64,000 nt of DNA from Streptomyces ferrugineus (GCF_015160855.1 NZ_CP063373.1:8345001-8409000), one strand, 5' to 3'. Counted from the stretch's first letter, positions 35,450 to 44,800 are shown. Made by a program: numbers and translations. The notes: generated by a model from the letters alone, not told the origin.

Positions 35450-36808
35450 GTGGCAGCAGCGCCGAGGGGTCCCAACTCCCGTCTGCGTGACGTCATCGAG
35501 GCGATCGGCTGCACGTACGAGGCGCTGGCGAAGGACATCCGGCGTATCGCGGCCGAGAACGGCGAGATCCTCCAGACCAACAAGTCGGCCGTCTCGCACT
35601 GGGCGAACGGCACACGCCGGCCGACCGGACGGACCGGCCAGTACCTTGCTGAGGCGCTGTCCCGACGAGCAGGCCGCACCATCACCTTGGCCGAGATCGG
35701 CCTTCATACACCGGAAGCAGCGGTGGCTGAGGAGCGCGATCCGGTTCTGGCCGCCACCGACCTGGGCCGTGCCGACGTCGAGCGCCGCCGTCTTCTTGCC
35801 GTGGCGGCCTTCACTACGGCCGGCGTGGCTATGCCGCTCTTCTACGATCACGAGGCCACCGCCCGCATGTTGCGGGCCCGCACCGGCAGCTCCCTGGTCG
35901 GGATGGAGGACGTGGAGGTCGTACGGCAGATCACCGCAGCCTTCAGTGCGGCTGACGAACGCCTCGGCGGCGGCCATGGCCTGACCACCGTCACCGCCTA
36001 CCTCGCCGACACCGCTGCTCCCATGCTCCGCGGTCGATTCCCGAACGAAGCCCTACGGCAAGCGGCCTTCGGCGCCGTCGCCGAACTCGCCTACCTCGCC
36101 GGGTGGAAGCACCACGACCTCGGCCAGGAAGGCGCCGCCCAGCGCTACTACCAGGTCGGCTACCAGCTCGCCTGCGAAGCCGACCCGTGCGGTCACGCCG
36201 CCTGGATGATGCGCGCCCTCGCCCATCAATCCCTCAGCCTCAAACAGCCCCACCACTGCGTCGACCTGGTCGAAGGCGCCCTCACCCGCGGCCTGGGCCA
36301 CGTCGACGGCCAGACCGAAGCGCTGCTGCACATCACCCACGCCCGCGCCTACGCCGCGGTCGGCGAGAAGCCCGCAGCGGCCCGCGCCCTGCTCGCCGCC
36401 GAAGACGCCCTCCTGCGCGACGACGGCCCCCAGCCCAGCTACTCCCGCGTCAGCGGCCCGGCAGCTGGCACCCTCGCCAGCCACACCGCCCGCACCCTGA
36501 CCGACCTCGCCGACCACGTCGGCACCGAGCAACAACACCGCGACGCCCTGGTGCGCTGGGACCCCGAGAAGTACAAGCGCGTCCACGCCCTCACCTACGC
36601 CGACCTCGGCGACAGCCTCGCCGCCCAGGCCCGCGCCGACGAGGCCGTAGCCGCGTGGTCCAAGGCCCTGACCCTGATGGAGGGCATGACCTCCGACCGC
36701 ACCCGCAAGGCCATTACCTCGCTCCGCTCCACCCTCTCCATCTACCAGCGCCGCAAAGTGCCCGGAGCCGCCGAACTCGCCCGCCGCGCACGCGAAGCAC
36801 TGGCCTAA
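35450..36808 (+). CDS. HTH-TPR transcriptional regulator
   Basis: This 452-residue protein has an N-terminal HTH (CTYEALAKDIRRIAAENG; NKSAVSHWANGTRRPTG) followed by a long helical region of TPR-like repeats (about 180-450; for example AAWSKALTLMEGM). This is the architecture of many Streptomyces element-borne or cluster regulators. The GTG at 35450 has GGAGG five bases upstream. It is divergent from the four-gene cargo operon, which it may control, and is followed closely by the Nudix gene. Its last codons recur in the remnant at 41530-41609. Confidence 0.82.
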   Translation: MAAAPRGPNSRLRDVIEAIGCTYEALAKDIRRIAAENGEILQTNKSAVSHWANGTRRPTGRTGQYLAEALSRRAGRTITLAEIGLHTPEAAVAEERDPVLAATDLGRADVERRRLLAVAAFTTAGVAMPLFYDHEATARMLRARTGSSLVGMEDVEVVRQITAAFSAADERLGGGHGLTTVTAYLADTAAPMLRGRFPNEALRQAAFGAVAELAYLAGWKHHDLGQEGAAQRYYQVGYQLACEADPCGHAAWMMRALAHQSLSLKQPHHCVDLVEGALTRGLGHVDGQTEALLHITHARAYAAVGEKPAAARALLAAEDALLRDDGPQPSYSRVSGPAAGTLASHTARTLTDLADHVGTEQQHRDALVRWDPEKYKRVHALTYADLGDSLAAQARADEAVAAWSKALTLMEGMTSDRTRKAITSLRSTLSIYQRRKVPGAAELARRAREALA

Positions 36809-36843
36809 GCTGCCACCATCCGGCCGACGAAGGGACACCAGCC

Positions 36844-37344
36844 GTGGCTCAGCGGACCACCGACGACCAGCCCAAAGCCCTGCCGCCCGCCCTCGAATCC
36901 ATGACCCTGCTGGTCGCCGCCGTCATCGTCCACGACAAGGCCGCCAACCGCGTCGTACTCCTCCAGCGCAGCCAGAACGCCAAATTCGCCCAGGGCATGT
37001 GGGACCTCCCCGTCGGCAAGAGCGAACCCGGCGAGCCAATTACAGAGACCGCCGTGCGGGAGCTGTACGAGGAGACCGGCCTGACCGTGAAGCCGGAGTC
37101 CCTCAAGGTCGCCCACATCATCCACGGCGCCTGGGGCGTCGAAGCCCCCAACGGCTTCCTCACAGTCGTCTTCGCCGCCCACGAATGGACCGGTGCCCCC
37201 GAGAACCGCGAACCCCGCAAGCACGCCCAGGTCTGCTGGGTCGACGCCGGCGCCATCCCCGAGAACTTCGTGGACACAACCTCAAGCGCCCTTCACCGGT
37301 ACCTCGCGGCCGGCCCGGAGGTCTCCCTCGACGGCTGGCGGTAG
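36844..37344 (+). CDS. Nudix hydrolase
   Basis: This 166-residue protein has a complete Nudix box, GKSEPGEPITETAVRELYEE followed by TGL (G-x5-E-x7-REUxEExGU). It is a putative pyrophosphohydrolase of nucleotide-linked substrates. The GTG at 36844 follows AAGGG and lies 35 bases after the HTH-TPR stop, so the two are probably co-transcribed. In pSAM2 the transfer-immunity protein Pif carries a Nudix motif and is needed to block redundant transfer; a similar role is a reasonable inference here. Confidence 0.85.
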   Translation: MAQRTTDDQPKALPPALESMTLLVAAVIVHDKAANRVVLLQRSQNAKFAQGMWDLPVGKSEPGEPITETAVRELYEETGLTVKPESLKVAHIIHGAWGVEAPNGFLTVVFAAHEWTGAPENREPRKHAQVCWVDAGAIPENFVDTTSSALHRYLAAGPEVSLDGWR

Positions 37345-37737
37345 AGACGCCCACGAACGCGCTTGGGAAGCAACGGCCCGGTAGCCATACGCCGCTCGCT
37401 GCTTGGTGCCGTCCATGAAGAGCAGGGTGCAGATCACGAACGTTTTCAGCCACAGCTCAGGGACTGACGCCCTGCTTTGCCCGCTTTGCCAGTCCTTTGC
37501 TTTACGCAAAATCGGGCAAGTGTGCATGCTTGAACGCTTTCACCTTGATCAACATGGCCGAGAAAGCGCTTGCTGGCGCCATCGGGGCAGTTGATAGGTT
37601 CATGGCGACAGCTGCACCAGGTACCTGCTGGATGGTTACGAACCGTCCGCATTCGACGTACCGAAATGCAATGTCGCTTCGTGTGCGGAACTGGTGCAGA
37701 ACACCGTGATGAAGCATGAAGGAAAAGGAGAAACCCT
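37345..37737. other. Gap of 393 bases, lower GC, with a hairpin
   Basis: No convincing gene is seen. The base composition drops here relative to the element backbone and stays low to about 41085. An imperfect hairpin pairs TGCCCGCTTTGC (37478-37489) with GCAAAATCGGGCA (37506-37518). It may end the Nudix transcript. A strong ribosome binding site (GGAAAAGGAG) at the right end serves the secreted-protein gene, whose promoter must lie in this gap. Confidence 0.5.
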
Positions 37738-38067
37738 ATGGGGGGTAAGTTCATCTCCGCAGTGGCTCGCGGCGGAGCAGTGGCCCTTCTGAGCGTGGGT
37801 GCGGTAGGCGCTGCCGCACCGAACGTTTTCGCGGAGGGCTACGGCAACACGGTCCACAACTGTTACGGCATATACTGGAACACCGACTGGGACCAGCGCT
37901 GCTGGTCTGGGGGTGCCAGAAACGCGGGGCAGTACCAGTCGACTTCCGACTGCACGTTCGACGGTGACGAGACCCTCAACAGGTACCGCAGCATTGGCAG
38001 CACCACCAGCTACGACGGTGAAGACTGCATCTTCGAGGTCGTCGGCGTGGACACCGTCTTCCGTTAA
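37738..38067 (+). CDS. Small secreted four-cysteine protein
   Basis: This 109-residue precursor has a Sec signal peptide (GGKFISAVARGGAVALLSVG) with likely cleavage after Ala32 (PNVFA|EGYGN). The mature part of about 77 residues contains Cys42, Cys55, Cys72 and Cys97, enough for two disulfides, and many aromatic residues (CYGIYWNTDWDQRCW). No family is recognised. It is followed by a hairpin and then an ABC transporter operon, an arrangement seen for secreted bacteriocins (lactococcin-972-like loci) with a dedicated immunity/export system. The AAGGAG ribosome binding site is near optimal. Confidence 0.75.
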   Translation: MGGKFISAVARGGAVALLSVGAVGAAAPNVFAEGYGNTVHNCYGIYWNTDWDQRCWSGGARNAGQYQSTSDCTFDGDETLNRYRSIGSTTSYDGEDCIFEVVGVDTVFR

Positions 38068-38087
38068 GGGAAACGGCGCGATCTAAT

Positions 38088-38119
38088 GTAGGGGCTCTGC
38101 TGCATAGCAGAGCCCCTAC
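38088..38119 (+). terminator. Perfect hairpin between peptide gene and ABC genes
   Basis: A 14-bp perfect stem (38088-38101 with 38106-38119) with a four-base loop GCAT lies 20 bases after the stop of the secreted-protein gene and 21 bases before the ATPase start. It may act as a partial terminator, giving more peptide than transporter mRNA. Confidence 0.8.
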
Positions 38120-38140
38120 TTGGCACACAGGGACACGTAA

Positions 38141-38887
38141 ATGAGCTTGCACCTGTCAAACATCCACCAGGGTTACGGCTCTGACGTCATCATCCGAAAT
38201 CTCACCATTGACCTGAAACGGGGAGTTATAGGGCTACTGGGCCCCAACGGGGCTGGCAAGTCCACGCTTCTCCGAACAATGGCGACCATCATGCCGCCCA
38301 AGTCCGGAGAGATATCTCTCGACGGCACAGTCATTCGTGATGAACGAGCTGCACGCAGAGCACGCAATGAGATCGGCTACCTACCACAGAATTTCGGGTA
38401 TGACCCCGGAATGAGAGTTATCGACTTCGTTCAATACGCGGCCTGGCTGCGTGGTGTTCCGCCGAGCGATTGGCGCGCTTCGTCTATGTCCGCACTGGAG
38501 AAAGTCGACCTCGTTGAGTCCGCCGCCACCAAGATGAAGAAATTGTCCGGCGGAATGCGTCAGCGGGCAGGGATCGCGTGGGCAATCGTTGGTAATCCGT
38601 CACTCATCCTCCTAGATGAGCCTACGGTCGGCTTGGATCCACGCCAACGCCTTCAGTTCCGAAAGATCATCACAAGCCTTAGGAACTCGACAGTTGTCCT
38701 GAGCACCCATCTGACTGATGACATCGACGCGATTTGCGACCGCGTAATTGTCCTGCATGGTGGCGAAGCGAAATTTGACGGGTCCGTGAGCGAGCTATCT
38801 GCAACTGCACGCGCTGATCTGCCCGGAAACTCAGACCTGGAGCGAGGGTACATGAGCCTCCTGCCGGCAGAGGAGCAGCGACTTTGA
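38141..38887 (+). CDS. ABC transporter ATP-binding protein (peptide cassette)
   Basis: This 248-residue ABC-2/CcmA-type ATPase has Walker A GLLGPNGAGKSTLL, Q-loop YLPQNFGYDPGM, signature LSGGMRQRAGIA, Walker B LILLDEPTVGLDP and the switch His in VVLSTHLTDD. It probably powers the two membrane proteins coded next. The base composition is clearly less GC-rich than the core genes, in line with acquisition from another source. It overlaps the next gene by TTGA. Confidence 0.88.
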   Translation: MSLHLSNIHQGYGSDVIIRNLTIDLKRGVIGLLGPNGAGKSTLLRTMATIMPPKSGEISLDGTVIRDERAARRARNEIGYLPQNFGYDPGMRVIDFVQYAAWLRGVPPSDWRASSMSALEKVDLVESAATKMKKLSGGMRQRAGIAWAIVGNPSLILLDEPTVGLDPRQRLQFRKIITSLRNSTVVLSTHLTDDIDAICDRVIVLHGGEAKFDGSVSELSATARADLPGNSDLERGYMSLLPAEEQRL

Positions 38888-40152
38888 AGGCTTTTCTGCT
38901 CCACCTTCGCGCCTCCTACATTAAGTGGACACTTCTTGCGCTGGTCGTCCTCGACCTGGCCTTCCTCTTCCTGCGCACCAACTTCTGGATCGGAATCTGG
39001 CCAGAGACCGGTGCAGCTGCCCAGGTCCCTGCTTTCTTTCTCAGCATCCTTGCTTCCGGGGCGGCCGCCACTGCATCGGGATTCAGGGCAACCCGCAATC
39101 TTGAGGAGCAGTTCTCTGCTGCTTCGTTGTCGAAATCGCGAATCGAACTGCACCGGTTGGGCGCTCTCGTAGCGGTCTTCCTGGCCCCGTACCTCATCGG
39201 CCATGCCGTCGCTTTTGTTATGACGGCGCGCACTTTCCCTCCCGGAGCCGAATTGTGGTTCGGCTATGTTCTCATGGGAGCCTCCACGATCTTTCTGGCC
39301 GCGGGGTGGGGTTGGGCTATCGGAAAACTCCTTAGCCCGATCATGGCGGCGCTCTGCTCTGTCCTCAGCTGGATCATCGTGGTGTCGACCCTTGGCAGTT
39401 CCACGGATATGATCGTGACAAGCGGGCCTCCGTGGCGAATGGTGGATCTCACTTCAGTCTCGCTGCGCCTCCTGGTCGCCACTGCTTTCCTCTTCACAAT
39501 TACATGGCTGCCGTCGCGAATCAATCGCACCAGCCTGCGAGAACCCAGCCTCGCCATCACGGCATGCGCGGTCGTAGCTGTGGGGGCGACCATCGTGAGC
39601 ACCACGGCAGTTGTAGACCGCCAAGCCCCCACACGATTGCACTGCATTGATGGCGCGATCGAAATATGTTTGTGGCCCGAACACGAAAAGTACATCCCGA
39701 TAGCCAAGTCGACAAACGAGAGAGTCGCATCACTGCCGTCCGGGTTCAAAGTTCCCAAACGTCTGTCCGAGTACGGGACTAAGAAAATTATCTCGAAAGG
39801 ACCGACGGGCACCACCGTCGAGACAGGAGGTGACTTTGACATCTCCGAAGGAAGCCGATGGGCACTTGCTCTGGGTATAGCCGACGCTGTTACGGCAGAA
39901 ACCTTCCAGAACTGCGACTGGAACAAGGTCAGGGAGAACGAAGATTACACTGCGGATGTAATCAACCACTGGATCGAGACTTACCTGGCTGGCGGCGGCA
40001 GTCCGGACTATAAAATCGGAGCCGGCGCACCACCCAAACTGCTGGAAGAATTCGAGGAAGCCTCCAGGGTCGCCAATACCCTGCCAGAAGAGAAGCAACT
40101 CAAATGGCTTGAAGGAAAAGTGAATCACATGAATCAGAACTACTGCGGATAG
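38884..40152 (+). CDS. ABC-type membrane protein with large extracytoplasmic C-terminal domain
   Basis: This 422-residue protein has about six membrane helices in the first 245 residues (for example WTLLALVVLDLAFLFL; AAGWGWAIGKLLSPIMAALC). A soluble C-terminal domain of about 165 residues follows, with CIDGAIEICLWPEHEKYIP at its start and two later cysteines (QNCDW, QNYCG). After the last helix the tail probably faces outside. The TTG start at 38884 follows GAGGAG. It is the likely permease of the cassette; the outer domain could bind the secreted four-Cys protein. Confidence 0.72.
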   Translation: MKAFLLHLRASYIKWTLLALVVLDLAFLFLRTNFWIGIWPETGAAAQVPAFFLSILASGAAATASGFRATRNLEEQFSAASLSKSRIELHRLGALVAVFLAPYLIGHAVAFVMTARTFPPGAELWFGYVLMGASTIFLAAGWGWAIGKLLSPIMAALCSVLSWIIVVSTLGSSTDMIVTSGPPWRMVDLTSVSLRLLVATAFLFTITWLPSRINRTSLREPSLAITACAVVAVGATIVSTTAVVDRQAPTRLHCIDGAIEICLWPEHEKYIPIAKSTNERVASLPSGFKVPKRLSEYGTKKIISKGPTGTTVETGGDFDISEGSRWALALGIADAVTAETFQNCDWNKVRENEDYTADVINHWIETYLAGGGSPDYKIGAGAPPKLLEEFEEASRVANTLPEEKQLKWLEGKVNHMNQNYCG

Positions 40153-40164
40153 ACTGCCCCAGAA

Positions 40165-40821
40165 GTGAAGAACTTTCCCATGCGGTCCTTCCTGGCTCTG
40201 CATAGAAGTCCAGGAATTATCGCCACAGCAATCGTGCTTGGAGTCCTCACAGCAGCCTTGGGAGGGAGGCAGGCACCACTTCCGACCGCTCTGTCAGACG
40301 CAAGCGCGCCGGTTCCCATGTGGAGGATCTTCGTCATGGGAATCGGAGTGCTGCCCGCGCTCGGCCTTCATAGCCAGCTGGCAGATCTCGAAAGCGTCGC
40401 CACCAAACAGTTTCACCGCGCACAATTTCTCTGCTTCGTGGCCACAGCATTTCTGTGCGCCGCACCGTACTTCCTCATCTCCGCTTTGACACTGACACCA
40501 AATGTACTGCTGATCATGGCTCGGTCCCTGCCTGGCTGGATCGGACTGGCGCTGCTGTCGGGAAGGATCTTTGGCTGGAGACTCTCGTGGGTGGCTCCGG
40601 CGGTGGTCGCCTGCGCCGTGACCTACTGGGGAGCATCAGGGGGAGCCGAGACCGAAACACCCTACGTGTGGTGGGAGTTCACCGCCAGATCTCCCGGTGA
40701 CATGCCGAGCCTGTTCCTTGTCCTGGGGCTCCTGACACTCGGAGCATTCTCCCTGTGGCTCACCCCGTGGAGACAGAAGAGAATGCGCGAAGCGATTCTC
40801 CCGATGCCCGCCAGTCGCTGA
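40165..40821 (+). CDS. Second membrane protein of the ABC cassette
   Basis: This 218-residue protein has about five or six hydrophobic segments (GIIATAIVLGVLTAALGG; FVMGIGVLPALGLH; FLCFVATAFLCAAPYFL; SLFLVLGLLTLGAFSLWL). No family is recognised. It starts at a GTG 12 bases after the preceding stop; an ATG five codons in (40180) is an alternative. It is probably a permease partner or immunity protein. Confidence 0.7.
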   Translation: MKNFPMRSFLALHRSPGIIATAIVLGVLTAALGGRQAPLPTALSDASAPVPMWRIFVMGIGVLPALGLHSQLADLESVATKQFHRAQFLCFVATAFLCAAPYFLISALTLTPNVLLIMARSLPGWIGLALLSGRIFGWRLSWVAPAVVACAVTYWGASGGAETETPYVWWEFTARSPGDMPSLFLVLGLLTLGAFSLWLTPWRQKRMREAILPMPASR

Positions 40822-41087
40822 GCTTCCGTGGCAGCGCGTTGGCGAAGACGAAGATGCCCGTTCGCGACTCCAGCCCGCCCAGCCACGTCATGCTGCCCCA
40901 AGAAGCAGCAACGAGTGAGCGTCGCGGATGCGGCTCAACCAAGCCCCTTGGACAGGCATCCAGTCCGCACACAGTCCGCAAGACACCCGCTCAAGACCGT
41001 CGCACTCCATCGCCACCCATCACCAAAAGGCCAGGTCAGCGCCCCACAGGAAAGTTCCCCGCAGGCCACCGACCCGGCCCATTACTA

Positions 41088-41109
41088 GGAGACCAAGAAG
41101 GCCTGATCC
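41088..41109. other. Second copy of the sodN-tail att core
   Basis: The sequence from 41088 is identical to that from 25724, including the last sodN codons and stop, and continues into integrase 3' sequence. It is the right end of the intact element and, because a second integrase remnant follows it, also the left end of a tandem sister element. The 266 bases before it (40822-41087) hold no gene I can support. Confidence 0.82.
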
Positions 41110-41113
41110 ATGG

Positions 41114-41381
41114 CTAGGCCGTCTGACCCGCGGTTACGCGGGTCGCATCGCCTACCTGTCCGCACCCGGCCCGCAGGCCGCCGAGCACGGCGTCCATGAC
41201 GGTCCGGGTGCGGTCTTCTTCGCCCGGCCACAAGTGCGCGCAGATCCGCCGCGTGATGACGGCGGAGGCGAAGAAGTGACGCAAGCCATGGGTCACCATG
41301 CGCGGCGGCTCAACCGGCTTGCGGGCCTCACGCCCGGCCGCCTCGTTCTCCGCTGCTTGGAGCGTCCTGCGGGCGCAGTTC
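41114..41381 (-). pseudogene. Integrase remnant (C-terminal part, internally deleted)
   Basis: The translated C-terminus (GLRAGCGQVGDATRVTAGQT) is identical to that of the intact integrase, and MVTHGLRHFFAS carries the His/Arg motif. About 20 residues between ASAVI and CAHLW are deleted, removing the second His. The catalytic Tyr of RIYAHLW is replaced by Cys (RICAHLW). Everything upstream of the NCAR(K/R)TLQ segment is missing. The protein cannot be an active recombinase. Confidence 0.85.
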
Positions 41382-41536
41382 CGTACGAATCGGGACGGTC
41401 GGCGAGCCCAGCGCGAACGCCGAAAGATCGAGGCCGAGTTCGGGCTGCGCCGCCCGAAGTCCGGCGACCTCACCGCCCCACGCACGCCGAGCAGGCGTAC
41501 GCAACCTCGACGAGTTTTTCAGCTTGGCCGCGCCCG
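41382..41536 (+). pseudogene. Relaxase remnant made of joined short segments
   Basis: The stretch reads like the intact relaxase RTNRDGWRAQ...IEAEFGLRRLKSGDLTAPRTP region (30860-30965). It then jumps to GAGCAGGCGTACGC (31033 in the intact gene), to the ATCGACGAGTACTTC region, and to CTGGCCGCGCCCG (31158). The intervening sequence is missing. The joints fall at short repeated words, indicating several separate deletions. Confidence 0.75.
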
Positions 41537-41609
41537 CAAGGCCATCACCTCGCTCCGCGCCACCGGAGCCGCCGAACTCGCCCGCCGCGCACGCGAAGCA
41601 CCGGCCTAA
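41530..41609 (+). pseudogene. HTH-TPR regulator remnant (last codons)
   Basis: The translation ARKAITSLRATGAAELARRA, then REAPA and a stop, matches the end of the intact regulator (RKAITSLRSTL...GAAELARRAREALA). About 13 residues are missing in the middle. The four bases after the stop also agree (TAAGCTGCC context at 36806 and 41607). It is joined directly to the relaxase fragment at a GCGCCCG word. Confidence 0.78.
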
Positions 41610-41870
41610 GCTGCCGGCGCCAACGCGGTCCAACCGGTTGCCAGGCACGGCCCTTTCGCCACCGCCCGCTCATCCCAGCTGATAGGCATGTTCACGCCGC
41701 ATCTGATGGCAGCCCCTCACGGAAACCGGCTGACCAGGCGCTCCGCGACCGGAAGCCGTTACTTGCCTGCGCGATTCAGCCATATTTGCACGCTGCAAGT
41801 TGATTCGTGTCTTCACTGACCAAGGATCATCCCGGCACTCCGTTCACGGCAGTCACACAAGGGATGCACA

Positions 41871-44800
41871 GTGCACACACGAGCACGAAGATCACTCATC
41901 TCGGTCCTGGCCCTGACCCTGATAGCCGTTGCAGGCGTCGTACCGGCCTGGGCGCTCCCCGACAGCCCTGCGGCCGCCCCGTCCACAGCTGTCCCGGCCA
42001 AGGTCCGGACGGCGGCCGACCTGCCCAAGCCGCCCAAGGCCATGACGCTGGCGGAGCGGCGCAAACAGGTGAAGCAGTCCCGGGACGACTCGTCACCGAT
42101 GCGGGGCTACCTGGAACCTCCCGGCAGGGAGGCCGGGAAGCCGTCCGCCAAGCCACACAGTCGACCGAAGAAGCTCCCGAAGCGGGGCCCGGCGGCCGAG
42201 GTCTCCACCACCCAGTCGCCCTCCGCCAAGAGTGGGGCAACGACCCTGGCCGCAGCGGCGACGGCTGACCCGTCGTGGGTGACGGCCTACGCCACCGCGT
42301 ACCCGGCCTACCTGTCGATCGGTGGCCAGTTGAAGTTCTCCTCGGGCACGGCCTCCTCGTACTCAGGCCTCTGGATGTATGTCCTGGACGAGGCGGGGAA
42401 GATCGTCTACGACCAGGAGGTCAGCAAGGCCACCGGCGACCCGTCCGGGAAGTTCCTGGAGAACGGCGCCTGGTGCTACGGCTGGTGGGCGAGCAACTCC
42501 TACCCGGCCGACCAGTGCTTCTGGTGGAGCACGAACCAGCTCGGCGGTCACCTCCAGGACGGCAAGAAGTACTACGCCTGGATCTTCCTCAAGGGCTCGG
42601 ACGGCAGCTGGAGTTCGAACGGCACCACCTCTCCGCTGGTGGAGGCGTTCTACACGCCGGACATCCCTGGCGCCCAGGCCGGTATCTGCACCTGCTACGC
42701 GCAGGCCCACCGCGCCGACCCGGTCAACACGGCGACCGGCATGTTCTTCGAGCAGCTGACCGACGCCCAGACGGTCGGTGCAGGCAAGCAGGTGTCCCTG
42801 GAGCGAACCTACCGCTCCGACTCCACCACGGCCGGCCTGCTCGGGCGTGGCTGGGCAACGCCCTTCGACACCAAGCTGACGATCGCCACCGACAAGGTCA
42901 CCTACCAGGCCGACGACGGAGCGAAGTTCGCCTTCACACAAGCCGGCGACGGCACGTACACCGCGCCGGCCGGATCGGCCGCCAGGCTCGTCAAGGGCAC
43001 CAGCACCTACACCGTGACCACGCCCGATCACACCAAGCGCACGTTCAACAGCACCGGTCGGCTGACATCGGTCGTCGACGGCGCAGGACAGGGTCTGACG
43101 CTGACGTACGCGTCTGGCAAGCTGTCGTCCGTCAAGGACGCGGCCGGCCGCACGACCAGCTTCACCCTGAACGCAGACGGCCTGGTCACCAAGGTGAGCC
43201 TCCCGGACGCCACTTCGGTCTCCTACGCCTACACCGACGGGCTGCTGACCTCCGCCACCGACCCGGCGGGCAAGATCTCCACCTACGCCTACGACGCCGG
43301 CAAGCGGCTGTCCTCGTACACCGACCCAGCGGGCGGCAAGGTCAGCAACACTTACGACTCGTCCGGCAGGGTCACCTCCCAGACGGACCAGAACGGCAAG
43401 AAGACGACGTTCACATGGGATGGCAGCCGCGAGTCGCACATGACGGCCCCGGACGGCGGGGTGTGGACCGACGTCTACTCCGGCAACGTGCTGCTGGAGA
43501 GCATCGACCCGTACGGCAAGCGCGTCTCCTACAGCTACGACCGCTCTCTGCGCCCCGTCGAGATCACCGACCAGCGCGGCAACACCACGTCGATGACGTA
43601 CGACAGTGCCGGTCGGATGCTCACGCGCAGCGCGCCGTCGTCGCTGGGCTACTCGGAGAGCTGGACCTACGACAGCGCGGGCAACATCCTCAGCCACACG
43701 GACGGCCGCGGCAACAAGACGTCGTACACCTACAACACGTCCAGCCGGCTGACGTCCACCACCGATCCCCTCGGCGGCAAGACGTCGTACACGTACACGG
43801 CACTCGGCGCCCTGGCGACCGTGACCACACCGCGCGGCAAGACCACGACGTACGGCTACGACACCGCGGGCAACCGGACTTCAGTCACCACCCCGCTCGG
43901 TGAGAAGACCACGTTCACCTACGACGGCGCAGGCCGCATCACCGCCAAGACCGACCCCCGCGGCAACGTCACCGGTGCCGACCCGGCCGCCTACACCACG
44001 AAGTACACCTACGACGGCCGCGGCCTGCTCACCACCGCCACCGATCCGCTGGGCCGCACCACCACCTACGGCTACAACGGCGCCGAGCAGCTGACGTCCG
44101 CGAAGAACCCGGCGGGCAACACCACCACCTTCGCGTACGACGACGCCGGCAACCTCACCAAGACCACCGATCCGGCGGGCAAGTCCGTCACCCGCACCTA
44201 CGACGCGCTCGGCAACCTCGCGTCGGAGACCGATCCGCTGGGCAACAAGACGACCTACACCTACGACAAGGTCGGCCGCCTGCTGAGCTCGGTTTCCGCA
44301 CGCGGCAACGTCACCGGTGCCGACCCGGCCGCCTACACGACGAGCTACGCCTACGACGCCGCGGGCAACCGCACCAAGGTCACCGGCCCCACCGGCGCGG
44401 CCGTCACCACCGAGTACGACGCCGTGAACCGACCGGTCAAGGTCACCGACCCGCTCGGCGACGCGACCAGCTACACCTACGACGCCGTCGACAACGCCAC
44501 CAAGGTCACCGACGCCCTCAGCAAGAGCATCACGTCCGTCTACGACAAGAACAACAGACTGACCAGCACCACCAACCAACTCGGCAAGACCACCACCTAC
44601 ACCTACGACGCCGACGGCAACCTGCTCAGCCGCACCTCTCCCCTGGGCAACAAGGAGAGCTGGACCTACGACGGCGACGGCCGCAAGGCCACCGCAGTCG
44701 ACCCGCGCGGCAACGCCACCGGCGCCGACCCCGCCCGGTACACCACCACGTACGCCTACGACGCGGCCGGCAACCTCACCTCCGTCACCGACCCGCTCGG

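Larger units (their letters stand above)
25724..41109. mobile_element. Integrative mobilizable element inserted at the 3' end of sodN
   Basis: The 15.4-kb segment is bounded by identical copies of the sodN tail (25724 and 41088). Backbone genes are integrase, XRE regulator, Xis-like protein, DUF3631 ATPase, MobC and relaxase, with an HTH-TPR regulator and Nudix protein downstream. The layout resembles the actinomycete integrative elements (pSAM2 relatives). However, no FtsK/SpoIIIE-type Tra protein is visible, so transfer would rely on a helper. The right-hand 3.7 kb (37345-41085) is noticeably less GC-rich and carries the secreted protein/ABC cassette. Confidence 0.85.

Noticed and set aside
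37345..37737. Possible transposase remnant or small protein gene in the gap after the Nudix gene
   Set aside because: Short open frames exist on both strands, but none has a recognisable motif or ribosome binding site. Only the lower GC and a hairpin are certain.
37738..38067. Assignment of the secreted protein as a lactococcin 972 family bacteriocin
   Set aside because: The gene order is similar, but the sequence has four cysteines and no visible resemblance to the cysteine-free lactococcin 972 as I remember it.
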